Source: Fusarium oxysporum f. sp. lycopersici 4287
Taxonomy: Eukaryota > Ascomycota > Sordariomycetes > Hypocreales > Nectriaceae
DNA length: 64,000 nucleotides
Reading direction: 5' to 3'
Assembly (NCBI RefSeq): GCF_000149955.1
Contig: NC_030992.1
Coordinates: 1,519,073 to 1,583,072 of the forward strand
Of the stretch, positions 1 through 9,719 are shown piece after piece. How positions within the stretch are numbered: the first letter of the stretch is position 1; each line of letters opens with the position of its first letter. Below the pieces are notes generated by a model. That model made no database searches. It had not been told where the DNA came from and saw only the letters and a list, made by a program, of their open reading frames with translations. A program made the translations under genes and the position numbers.

Positions 1-144
1 CACTCTTTGTTTTTGCTCGCGAGTTCGAATCCTGCTACCTTTCTCTATTTTTGCTATAGACTCAAGCCAGCAGCAATGTTATTTACCAAATATATTTACT
101 CCTCAGCAAAGGGCAGCCAAGCAGTATATCCCCCCTGTTTTAAG

Positions 145-960
145 AATATAAAGACGGAGATTCTGACTCTGATGGGGAAGGCGATGACTTGATTGATGTA
201 TACGAAGTGATCGATCTTACAGAAGGTATACAAGATACCGAAGAGCTTGTGGACGATGACGACCCAGAAGACGAAGTCACTGATGGTGTCACAAAGTACT
301 TGATAACCCGGCTCCTAGCAATCACACAAGACCCACCCAAAGACATCACCCCTTACCTTATGCCAGACGTTTCGCTGCCTGTCGTTGAAGCCGTTCAACA
401 ACTCTTTAAGTCGACAGTCACATCTATGCTGGAGAGAGCCCAGAGATACGCTATGAAATAAGATCTTACTGATCTTCGAGTAAAAGACTTCAAAGAGCGT
501 GCCCTTTCTGCCGTATTCTGGAAGTTATTTGAACGCCTCGAAGTGTCAGACATGACAAAACCCCTTTTCGGATCGATTGCGCCCGAAGTCATGTCGTTAC
601 TAGGCCGCAGAGACCTTCAACCAGCTGTCGAGTAGATGATCATTTTCGTCTTTGGGGTGTATATCTCAACATTGTCACTGACAGTCTCGGAGATATTCGC
701 GGACTCTACGTTGGGTCAATTGTAGCATACAGAGCATACATCGGGATCGCAGGCCGTGTACGCAACCACGGCCGACAGAAGACGATGATGCCGCATGGGT
801 TGATGAACACGGCGACACTTGTGCCCTGTGCGGCGTTGACCGCATCTACACGAACCTTATATATGGGCGAGCTACTAACCGAGGATGCCTATCTTGCTTC
901 TAGTATCGACAGAAGCATAGGCATAATAAGCCCCCAGAAGAAATTACATAAAGTAATAAG
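145..960 (+). pseudogene. Decayed gene with GIY-YIG-like and zinc-finger-like parts
   Basis: No intact frame spans this stretch, yet protein-like sequence continues through all three + frames. An acidic N-terminal part (about 160-458: DLIDVYEVIDLTE, then a run of Asp/Glu) ends at a TAA at 459-461. The same frame resumes as a helical segment (about 462-632) that ends at TAG 633-635. A different frame (638-780) reads DHFRLWGVYLNIVTD and then LYVGSIVAYRAYIGIAGRV, which resembles the GIY-YIG nuclease-like core of Fusarium hypothetical proteins. A third frame (about 788-940) carries CALCG and CLSC, a Cys4 pair that looks like a GATA-type finger, broken by TAG at 901-903. Three stops and two frame changes argue for a dead gene. 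The family assignment is from memory of fungal hypotheticals and is tentative. Confidence 0.5.
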
Positions 961-1606
961 TCTATTTCTATATAATAACTAGCCTAAGGTAATCGAGACA
1001 TTTCTTACAAATATGATTATCCCCGAACCAAGGCAGGATTCTATGGTTAGAGAGATCAGGCCAAATGCGGGATATGCTACAGAAGAGCAAGAAGGGCCGG
1101 GGAGCAAGTACGTCGAAGGGCTACGGTTCAGAGATTCAAAGTCAGTGGTTAAGTGGGTCTAATGGACAACACCTGTAGCTTTGAGTGCAGTTTTTTGACA
1201 CTCCTTATTTCGTATACATTTGCTATTATAATAAAGATGAGTTTATAATAACTTACAGCTGAGCCAGCAGGAGTACCAGTGTGCTCATGTTTATCCACAC
1301 CCCACTCCTCCACTCCGACCTGAACTCTTCGCCATCGACGCATCAATACGTGCGTGATAATTTCAATACACAGACTTGACGACTTCTTTTTTCACACAAC
1401 CCGAACCCCTTAATAACTCTCCTTGAACCTGCTGGTGGCCATGTGTATCTTGTAGGCCATGCATATTACAATGCTTTGCCTTCCTTGGCGACTGTGGGAT
1501 CACCAGTCCGATTGGTACAGTCAACTTATGGCTGTCTATTCATTTCAAAGACCAGCCTCAACTGATCAAACCCCTGTAATCCACAAACGACCTTTCTACC
1601 TAGACC
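961..1606. other. Intergenic, AT-rich, no gene seen
   Basis: Between the relic and the stop codon of the decarboxylase. I see no conserved frame. It holds the 3' flank of the decarboxylase, which is transcribed toward it. Confidence 0.5.
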
Positions 1607-3227
1607 TCAGCAGTTGTCAATGTCGAACACCTTTCCCTCGGCCACATGATTCAAGATAGAAGTCACCACCCTGAAATCTCTGGCCACATCCACCATCCAG
1701 TTGGACACAGCCATTCGCACAGCCTTTTCTCCCTTCCAGCTTGTACCACTCACATACATCTGCCTGGTCGCGTTGATCTTCTGAACCAGCTCATCATTCA
1801 AACTGGATTTTTTAGCACGGAAAAGAACAATCATGAAGATCTCGTTGAAGTTAGCACCATCGTCAGGGAGTAGCTCGTAGTGCTCTGAGCCCCTCAAGAA
1901 CGCAGCGACTTGGCGGGATAAAGCAGTCATATTGGCCAGCAAATTCGCCATACCTGGTCGGCCTTCACTGAGGAGAACGGCATACGCAGGAAGGGCACGA
2001 AAACGGCGTGAGTTCTCAAGGCCAACATTCAGAGGCGAGGGGATAGTGGACGCCCCTCCCGTGGACAGGTATGCAGCATTGGGATTGGTGAAGACAGACT
2101 GAAGGATAGCAGGTGATCGTGTGAGGAACATGCCACAGTCATAGGGCTATATCAAGTTAGCGATTCAAGGCCAGTAAGAGCCAAGCCGAAAGGATATGGA
2201 ACACTCACGACATTGAGAAGCTTGTGCCCGTCAACAGTGATACTGTCTGCCAACTCGATGCCTTCAACACGATTACGAAGAATTTTATAATCGTCCTCTT
2301 CGGGAAGAGCGCGAGCAAAGATACCGAAGGCTGAAATGTTAGCATGAACTGCATCCTGCAAAAGGGTTGGATCTTACCTCCATCGACATGAATCCAAGCT
2401 CCATACCTGTCCGCCAACTCCCTTACTTTACGCATCTCTTCGACCCCCGTTAAAGCATATCGCCCGGTGTTAACCTCTCCAGCGCTTAATGCAATAACAC
2501 TTGCGGTGTCTTTCTTCTGAAGTTCTCTTTCCAAAGCCTCAAGGTCCAATCTCCATGGCTCACTGTCGCTGAGTCTCAGCTCCTTCACAGCTCCTCGTCC
2601 GAAGCCGACGACACTCGCTGCCTTAGACAAGGAGCTGTGGCCTGCACTTGTGAGGATCTGGAGCTCCCTGATACCAGCAGAAAGACAGGCCGCAAGCAAG
2701 CCGACCTCACCAATACTCTGCCCGCGCTCCTCCAAGATGGCTTCGCGTCCACATGCAAGTCCAAGAACGTTGCTGCCCGTAGCTCCAGTTGTAAAGGTGC
2801 GACCTCTCCAATCTCCAAGTCTCAGTAGCGAAACGAGCATCTCCAATGCTGCATCCTCCAATGTAGTTGCAATTGTCTGCGCTGGCAGATGGACCTGGAC
2901 ATTCTGATCCAGGCGGGAGACTACGTTGTCTGCCCACTCAGCAATAGGGAGAGTACCACCAGTGACAAAACCGTAGTAACGGGACGAACTGCCCTGGCCG
3001 TTACACGCGGGAATAATGTCCCGTATGATGTGTCGTACAACATCTTCCTGTGAGACACCTCGGAGGTAGTCCTCCGAATCAGGCCGAGGGAGCTTGGCTT
3101 CAGCGGTCTGAATGGCAGATAACTCGGGGAGAGTAGGTGCCGGAGCGGAGCCAGGCTCGGGGCCGTGACGGCGGGATAAACGGGTCCGCTGGACGTCGAG
3201 ATTGAATAAGTCGCTCATTCTTGCCAA
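1607..3227 (-). CDS. Group II pyridoxal-phosphate-dependent decarboxylase
   Basis: Three exons: 3227-2378, 2330-2209 and 2146-1607, giving 503 aa in one phase-consistent frame. The introns are 47 and 62 bp with GTAAGA/CAG and GTGAGT/TAG borders. The fold is that of the glutamate, tyrosine and aromatic amino-acid decarboxylase family. YYGFVTGGTLP, TTGATGSNVLGLACGRE and HVDGAFGIFAR line the cofactor pocket. SITVDGHKLLNVPYDCG carries the Schiff-base lysine (about residue 320). HVDGA is rebuilt exactly by removing intron 1, and VPYDCG by removing intron 2, which supports both. The substrate cannot be told from sequence; many fungal members are uncharacterised. No targeting signal is seen, so it is probably cytosolic. 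The start could also be the Met three codons downstream (3218). Confidence 0.9.
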
Positions 3228-3763
3228 GAAGGTAGTTCAAACTGATGATAATGTTATAAATGCCTCTTGAGAAATTGTTTAATTTCAGGTTTAAAGAACA
3301 TGAGTCACTAAATTTACCGCTATCTCAGCACCGTTCATGTAAGCCTCCCCACTTGTCTTCGCCGCTTAAGCCGCAGCTTGCGGCACGATCCTTCGACGAT
3401 AGACGATGATTGTCATGGTGTTGACTCCTGTAGTTATGTCGGCCAACTTATCCGATGCTCCTTTCGGAAGGTGGATTAGTCCGATACAAATGTTTCCGGA
3501 CTCAGAGAGACTTATATAATAGCACGCAATGGGTTCAAGTTCTCGGTCCATATGAATATTTCTTTACTCCATGGCCTGATATGTTCTGGTATGCTGAACC
3601 ATCCACCACTTGCTTCTAGACTGAGATCTTTGAACTCGATACAAATCCGCCTATATTGTGTAGCTTAATCCAACATGTGGTATGCGCCATGCCAAAATCA
3701 AATTAAATCAAATCAGAAAAAAGTGCACGCTACCGCCTTTGAGTCCCAGAGTTGGGTATCTCT
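3228..3763. other. Intergenic: decarboxylase promoter and cytochrome b5 3' flank
   Basis: No credible frame. Both neighbours are on the minus strand, so this should hold the promoter of the decarboxylase and the 3' UTR of the cytochrome b5 gene. Confidence 0.5.
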
Positions 3764-4069
3764 CTATAGCTTGGCGCTCTCGCCAACAGCGCCAATCTTG
3801 AGGTCCTTGCCATACTTTTCCAGGACATGCTCGTTGTGGTACTTCCAGAAGGCCTTGGTAGCGTTCTTTCCAGACCAGCGCTTCAGGATCTTAGCACCAC
3901 CAGGGTGTTCATCGATGAACTCTGTGGGTGTTTGTCAGCTTTGCTCTGCGAGTTTGGGTTCGGTCGCCGTACTGGTCACGTCGTAAACGTCATTCTCAAC
4001 GATGAGCCAGAAACCGTTGGCCTCATCCTTGTGCTTTCCAACCTCAGCGGTAGTATATGTCTCGGACAT
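3764..4069 (-). CDS. Small soluble cytochrome b5-like heme protein
   Basis: Two exons, 4069-3973 and 3921-3764, encode 84 aa. The 51 bp intron (GTACGG...CAG) falls inside the heme motif: splicing yields VYDVTKFIDEHPGGAKIL, the standard cytochrome b5 signature with the first axial His in HPGG. The second axial His is most likely in FWKYHNEHVLEKYG. Microsomal cytochrome b5 is about 130 aa with a C-terminal membrane anchor. This one ends right after the heme domain (GAVGESAKL), so it is a stand-alone soluble domain. It probably carries electrons for an unknown reductase or oxygenase partner; no partner gene is adjacent. Confidence 0.9.
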
Positions 4070-4631
4070 TTTGGTAGGTAGGTATAAAAGTCGAGTTACG
4101 AGGGAAATGAGAAGTTGACGAAAGAATTGAGCTGTGGATGAAAGCGTAAATGAATAGATTAAGTTGATGAGCTTGGAAGAAACAAGGAGTTCTTTCCGGG
4201 GCGCCGTCGGCAGGTGGGGGCTTGCCTCGGTTCACGGTCACGAGCAGCACTTTCACCCACTGCAGAAGCCCGGGGACCGGGGGAGCTGGGGAAGTGCGCT
4301 AGGAAAGCTACCAAGCCGGGGGGGTCTGCACCTATCACATGGAGGCAATTGTCAACTTTCACAAGGAAGAAGCACTCGATTTGAAGCCCCAGTTGGTCGG
4401 AACCTGGTACCCAATATGACCGACCCTATTGGAGTCCGAGTTTCAAGGAATGAGCTATCTACTGTAGTAGATTGTTGATGTATATTTCCAGATTATGTGC
4501 AGAAACTGAGAAAATGCTTTCTAAACCAAAACTCAAAGTCCTTCGCAGTACGCCGTCTTCTCTGTACTCTGATGTGATCTTGACGCTCTATATACCCTTT
4601 ACTCGTTGGCTCATAAATGCTGGTCAGCTTA
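4070..4631. other. Intergenic: cytochrome b5 promoter and OMA1 3' flank
   Basis: No coding frame supported. A GC-rich patch near 4195-4320 looks like promoter sequence. Confidence 0.45.
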
Positions 4632-5853
4632 TTATACGACAACTGTAGTAGATCTTCTTCGGATCGCGTCACGGAATCGGTCCGCAAACGCTGCTGTTCC
4701 ACGGCAATCACTCTCCGCTCGCTTCTCGAGAGCCTTTGGCAGCCACTCACTAATCTTTACAATCCGATTCTCGTTCTACGTCTCGTCAGTTTGCCCGAAT
4801 TTCTCAGCAATATGTGCTAGACTTACGGATGGATGAGTGCTCAGCATCTCTGGGGCTTCTTCTCCACTGACATGCTGAAGCGCGTGCATTCGCTGCCAGA
4901 AGCCCAGAGCTGCGCGGGGGTCATAGCATGCTTCGGCCATCATCATTAGGCCGATGTAGTCTGCCTCGCTTTCCTGCTTTCGACCCATGGGAAGGTAGAA
5001 GAGCAGATCTTGTAGGTAATATCCTCCCACGACATTCCAGAGTCCAAAGAGCGCAAGACCAGGTAGAGCTCCAGCGAGGAAGAACAAACTTCCGGCTGTA
5101 AGATTTCCTACCCATGCAGCAGAGAGGCGCTCTGCTGCATGAGAGGCTGTATTATGCGCAATCTCGTGTCCTAGTACTGCTGCGAGGGCATCTTCACTGC
5201 GGCAGACGTTGATAATACCACTATGCACAAACACTTTACCACCAGGAAGGACAAAGGCGTTTGCTGTTCCTATGGCCAAAGGTCAGTAAACCGACATTCG
5301 CTGCACCTGATCGCCAAAACATACTATTATCAGCTATCACGAATATCTCCCAATTGAGGTCCGTCATGCCGCTCACGGGGATTAATCTTTTCATTACCCT
5401 CCTGACCAAGATAGTCCTTGGATCCCATTCTGATAGAAAATGACCACCTTGCGCTCTGACCTGCTCAATAACCTGTGCAGCTGCTTTCGAATGCGCGCGT
5501 GCGACCATAGAATCAGAGAGGAAATTGAATCTTCGACGGCCCGTGACCGGCACGGTTTGGGAGTTGTAGAAGTAGAAGCCAATGGCGGCGAGAACAGTTG
5601 CTATCACGGTGAGACGCGAATTACGACTACTGCCCGCCTGTGTGAACTTGCGCGCCGCGCGGTGTGGGACGAGGGGTCGCGCAGCTTGTAGGCGCTCTTG
5701 TAGTTCTCGTTCGGAATGTTGTTGGGGGCGATAATGGCATTGCGAGAAGGTCCTACGACGAGAGATAGAGGATATGGCGGTGCGATGAATAAGGAAAATG
5801 GTAGGACGGTTTATGCTCAGTGACGAGTTTTGAAGTAAACGAGGGGCAGTCAT
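4632..5853 (-). CDS. oma1: Mitochondrial inner-membrane metalloprotease OMA1 (M48)
   Basis: Three exons, 5853-5325, 5269-4827 and 4775-4632, give 371 aa. The N-terminus is Arg/Ser rich with few acids, like a mitochondrial presequence, followed by one membrane segment (LTVIATVLAAIGFYFY, about residues 81-96). The M48 core follows: NAFVLPGGKVFVHSGI, the zinc site HEIAHNTASHAAE, and the third ligand region ESEADYIGLMMM. The end (STHPSNENRI, then ISEWLPKA) is the typical OMA1 close and appears only after removing the 51 bp last intron. OMA1 handles stress-activated cleavage and quality control of inner-membrane proteins. All three exon junctions are phase-consistent and fall at family-conserved sequence. 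Confidence 0.93.
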
Positions 5854-7279
5854 TGTCGGATTCGGCGGCCGGCGTGATTCGGTCAGTTGTTGTGCCGTTA
5901 TTTTGGTCTTTAATTAGAAGTAGTGGCAGATCGAGCAATTATCACGAAACAAGCGGGCCGCGGAGCTGGCGATTGTGTGCTTGCTTGTGTGTTGCCTTGT
6001 CTCGTGATAGTTATTGGTGTTTAGCACAAGTTAGAAGAAGCTCCATGGTTTGCGTCATGGTCAGTCTGGAGCTTTCCCGCCATCGGGGACCTATCCTAAG
6101 CGGTAAACGATACTTACCTAGGTAAGTATAGTGGGTCTTTAGACTACTTTATTTTGGCAGCTTAAGAAGGTCTTGCTCCCAGGGACCGCCCCGGCTAAAA
6201 GCGCTGAGGCACTTCGTAGGTCAATAACCTGAGAGCATGTACTACACCGACGCTTTTAAGAAGGAAAAATGCAACGAAAACATTTGCTTCGTTTTCATCA
6301 TCAGACTTCATAGTTTTTCATAGATGAATAAGAAAATAGAAGCCAAAGTACTTCTTTCCATGAGATGGAAGACTGTCTCTATGTTCTTTTTTAGTGACAG
6401 CTGTTGCAGCCCGCCACAATAGTCTTTCCGTTCTAGGGACCCTTGGGCTCATCATCCACTCATGAATACACGAGCGTATAGCTCTGTAATTGTTGCCAAT
6501 GAACAACGAATCAGTCTGATAATCACAGGTACCTAGAACTTAGCCACTGACACAATTTTGTTCATTCGCACCAAGTCTTATCCGTATCTAGTGGTTGGTG
6601 TGTCTGTTGCTTATGATTTCCGAATAGTATCACGAACTACACTAACAAATTTGCTTCCCCGTCACAAACCCAACAGCTGACTACCAGATTCAAGCTTTAC
6701 TATCACACAGAAGCTTTTGTCATATACAATCAACGGCTTGTTGTTGTAGGCATATGACCCGGAAACTACGGGCTTGGCCTGACCACTACGCGATGGAGCA
6801 TCTTCACCACAGGTAGCTCATTTCAGGGCAACCCTGACATCATCTCAGCAACCTAACCTCAGTACAAACTCCCTGCCAAATTCCAAACACCAATTTTGCG
6901 CCTCTTTATCCTAATTTGGGCTCGTAATCGTTCCCTGGAGGTCAGACTCTGGCTTACACCATCCTCGTTTGCTAACATGATACTAGCTTCTTTGAGTAGT
7001 TTTGAATCCTGCATCACACCAAGAGGGTCTCGTTTTACAGGCACTCTTATCAAACATCCCGTCACATTGGTGTGGATGCAACGGCAGCGAACCACACATT
7101 CAACGTCTTATAGTCGAGTGCGTAAGCTCTGTCGTTACGCTATCAGTCTCTTGCTCACTCTCTATTCAGGGGTATAAATGGAGCTTTCTATCTTTCAACT
7201 GCTGCCAACCCAAAAGCAATTCTCATCCTCCATCACATTCTCAATACGATTGCCTGCCTTGTTTGATACCAAACACAAG
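5854..7279. promoter_or_regulatory. Divergent promoter region between OMA1 and the DUF985 gene
   Basis: 1.4 kb between two start codons facing away from each other. A TATA-like box (GGTATAAATGG, TATAAA at 7173-7178) lies about 100 bp before the chosen cupin start. I see no conserved protein frame elsewhere in the stretch. Confidence 0.5.
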
Positions 7280-7951
7280 ATGGGCGAATTCGTCAACAGC
7301 GAGCCTGACTTGGGCACCATCAAACCTTCATTCACCTCTTCATCCGAACCTGAGAATCCTCGATCAAAGTCCCTCATCCAGGCTCTATCCTTGGAGTCCC
7401 ATATCGAGGGGGGCTACTTCCGCCAAACCGATACAAACCCTACTACCATTCCTTCACCGTATTCATCCGAAGCTCTCTCCCACGAAACTCTGGCTCTTTC
7501 GGGTCCTGCTCGTGAAGGTTATAGGGCGGATACACGACGTCTCTCTACCACCATTTACTACCTACTAACCCCACGCCATGGTCAGGGGAACTTCCATCGC
7601 AACCGCAGCCGTGTTATTCATACCTTGCATCGTGGACGGGGACGCTATGTACTCATCCACCCTGATGGGCGCATCGAGTCCTTTATTGTCGGCAATGCGG
7701 TTGAACGAGGCGAGCGTATACAATGGATCGTCGAAGGTGATGTCTGGAAGGCAAGTTACTTGCTCCCCAACGAGCCAGATACCGGCAATGAGTCAAATAG
7801 GGAGGAAACTGAAGGCCTGCTGATCTCAGAGACGGTTGTCCCTGGCTTTGAATACCACGACCATGCATTCCTCACTCAACAAGGAATTCGTGAACTACTC
7901 AACGAAGAGCAAGCCCGCGAACTGGACTGGCTCGTGAGAAGATCGGAGTAA
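7280..7951 (+). CDS. DUF985 (cupin_5) family protein
   Basis: Single exon, 223 aa. The family pattern is clear: LIQALSLESHIEGGYFRQT at the N-terminal side; STTIYYLLTP, NFHRNRSRVIHTLHRG and RYVLIHPDGRIE in the barrel; and SETVVPGFEYHDHAFL at the end. This is a small beta-barrel cupin. Some relatives bind metal or act on sugars, but no function is settled for the fungal members. An ATG 102 bp upstream (7178) is in frame, but it overlaps a TATAAA box and its extension is unlike the family. ACACAAGATGGGC at 7280 is a better start context and matches the usual length of about 200 aa. Confidence 0.88.
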   Translation: MGEFVNSEPDLGTIKPSFTSSSEPENPRSKSLIQALSLESHIEGGYFRQTDTNPTTIPSPYSSEALSHETLALSGPAREGYRADTRRLSTTIYYLLTPRHGQGNFHRNRSRVIHTLHRGRGRYVLIHPDGRIESFIVGNAVERGERIQWIVEGDVWKASYLLPNEPDTGNESNREETEGLLISETVVPGFEYHDHAFLTQQGIRELLNEEQARELDWLVRRSE

Positions 7952-8365
7952 ATGTTTGAGGGCAATGATAAAGACTAACGTTTGTGAGAGAGGAGACAGT
8001 TGTATAAGAAACGGGTCGCTTCTATAGCATTTTTGGAAACGTGTAATGTCGTCTGACAATCTCATTGCCATTGATTACAGACTCCAGAGCTTTAAAACAG
8101 GCGGCTATCAAAAGTGCAGTTCGGTACGATGTTGTACCCAAACCCATATCAATACATTATTCTAGTCATGTGCATCGTATCGACAGTATTGGGTATCATG
8201 GATATGAAAAGCCAAAGTCGTCCCCATTGTCGCTATGCATCGTTCGTGTGGTGGTGCTTTATCGGTGTTGGAATTAGTCCTTCTGGACCGTTTGCCAGGC
8301 TCCCTTCTCAACCATTAAAACTCAATAAACGGTGGTAGTTCGTTCCAGTCCCGGGTGCTTTCCCT
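7952..8365. other. Convergent intergenic region
   Basis: 3' flanks of the cupin (+) and the methyltransferase (-). No coding frame is supported. Confidence 0.5.
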
Positions 8366-9719
8366 TCATGTAAATGGCACTCGTGGGACAGGCCGTTCAC
8401 CTGGGAATGGCTTCCTGCCAATGATGACGTGTATTGGTATATAAGCGTGAATCCGCGTATCGATCAGCTCTCGTCGGACATCAACCAGTGCCACCTGCGA
8501 CTGTAAGTCAAATAAATCCGAGAAACCTTGACAGTATGCTCACCTCAATCTGCGCAGGAGTTCTCTCGTAGACGCGGTTGAAAAGTGTGAAAGAGAAGCC
8601 GCTGAGGCCCATCAAGAAATTCCTTTCCCACATGCGCCCAAGTTCCTTTAGGCGTTCATCCTTTGGCCAGCCATTCATGGGCATTTTGAAGATTCGCTCT
8701 TGAACGTCAACAAAACCCGCCTGCACATATGCCTCACGGACATGGGCAGCAACATTGGTTGGCCGGCCCATCAATTCTGAAGCTTCGTTGATTTCGCGGA
8801 ACCATGTTGCAAGAGGTCCGTTCGGTGGAAGGCTTTCATCGTCAGACATTATAATGGCATCGTATTCCTGCGACTCGAACCACCCTCCTGGCTTCAGTGT
8901 TTGAAAGGCTTGGTCCGCAATCTGCTCCTTGAAGCTAGCCCAGCAGCCAGATGTGACACGGGTATGAATATAATCGAAAGGCTGAGAGTAATCCCAAGGC
9001 TCAGAGCTAGAAAGCAGTAAGTTTTCAAAGGGTCACCTGAGGCCTGGATGTTGACATACGAATCTTCGACGTAGAAGTTTACGTTTGGGGGTACTTTTCG
9101 AGGCTGTATTGGTGAAAGGTCGGTTGCGACGACTTCTGTTTCTGGAAACAAGTCGCCCATTTTGATTGCCCAGTCACCAGTACCAGTAGCTATATCGAGG
9201 ATATTTACAGGCGGTGCTCTCCTTGACAGTGGTGCAAAGTAAAGACGCTCACCGAAGAGTTTTACTAATGCTTCATTCTGTAAATCAAGGCGCTCACGCT
9301 CTAGTTGGTCGTTGGGGAAAGCGTATGCTAAAAGGCGTCATTAGTGGGTGCATGGTGGTGAATGGATAGACAAAGCTTACAGCCGGCCCGGTAGGCATGA
9401 TACGTGCGCCCAAATTCTTCTGGGAAATTCTGTACACTGTCTGTGAGAGATTCGGAGTCTCTGATAGTTCTTGTTAGGCGGGATTAACACGGTGAAAGTG
9501 CACTATGGGGTTCGACAACTTACATGCCTTGAGCATCAGGCTACACAAAGTCAGCACGCCCTTGAGCTAAAGATACAGAGGAAAAGGACATACATCGGGC
9601 TCAATGAAACTGTTCCCGCCAGAATTCGAGGCGGAGCAGTTGAAGGTAAACTGAAAATGGTGAAGACTTGAAGGTGATGAGTTAGGCATACTGCCATGGC
9701 TTGGTGGCTGAGCTGCCAT
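8366..9719 (-). CDS. LaeA-like class I SAM-dependent methyltransferase
   Basis: Six exons: 9719-9594, 9540-9524, 9460-9381, 9327-9060, 9006-8544 and 8494-8366, giving 360 aa. Exon 2 is only 17 nt. Splicing rebuilds GRTYHAYRAGSYAFPND, then the SAM motif I VNILDIATGTGDWAIKMG, the acidic loop ATDLSPIQP, VNFYVEDSSEPWDY, and motif LKPGGWFESQEY. It ends IIGRKPFPGERP, as fungal TAM-domain methyltransferases do. This family includes the secondary-metabolism regulator LaeA, but many paralogs exist and this need not be LaeA itself. The substrate is unknown. The last acceptor is ambiguous by six bases (TTACAG or TCGCAG); both keep frame. No biosynthetic gene cluster surrounds it. Confidence 0.9.

Noticed and set aside
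8366..9719. Secondary-metabolite gene cluster around the LaeA-like methyltransferase
   Set aside because: Neighbours are a cupin, OMA1 and kinesin-3; no synthase, P450 or cluster regulator is nearby.
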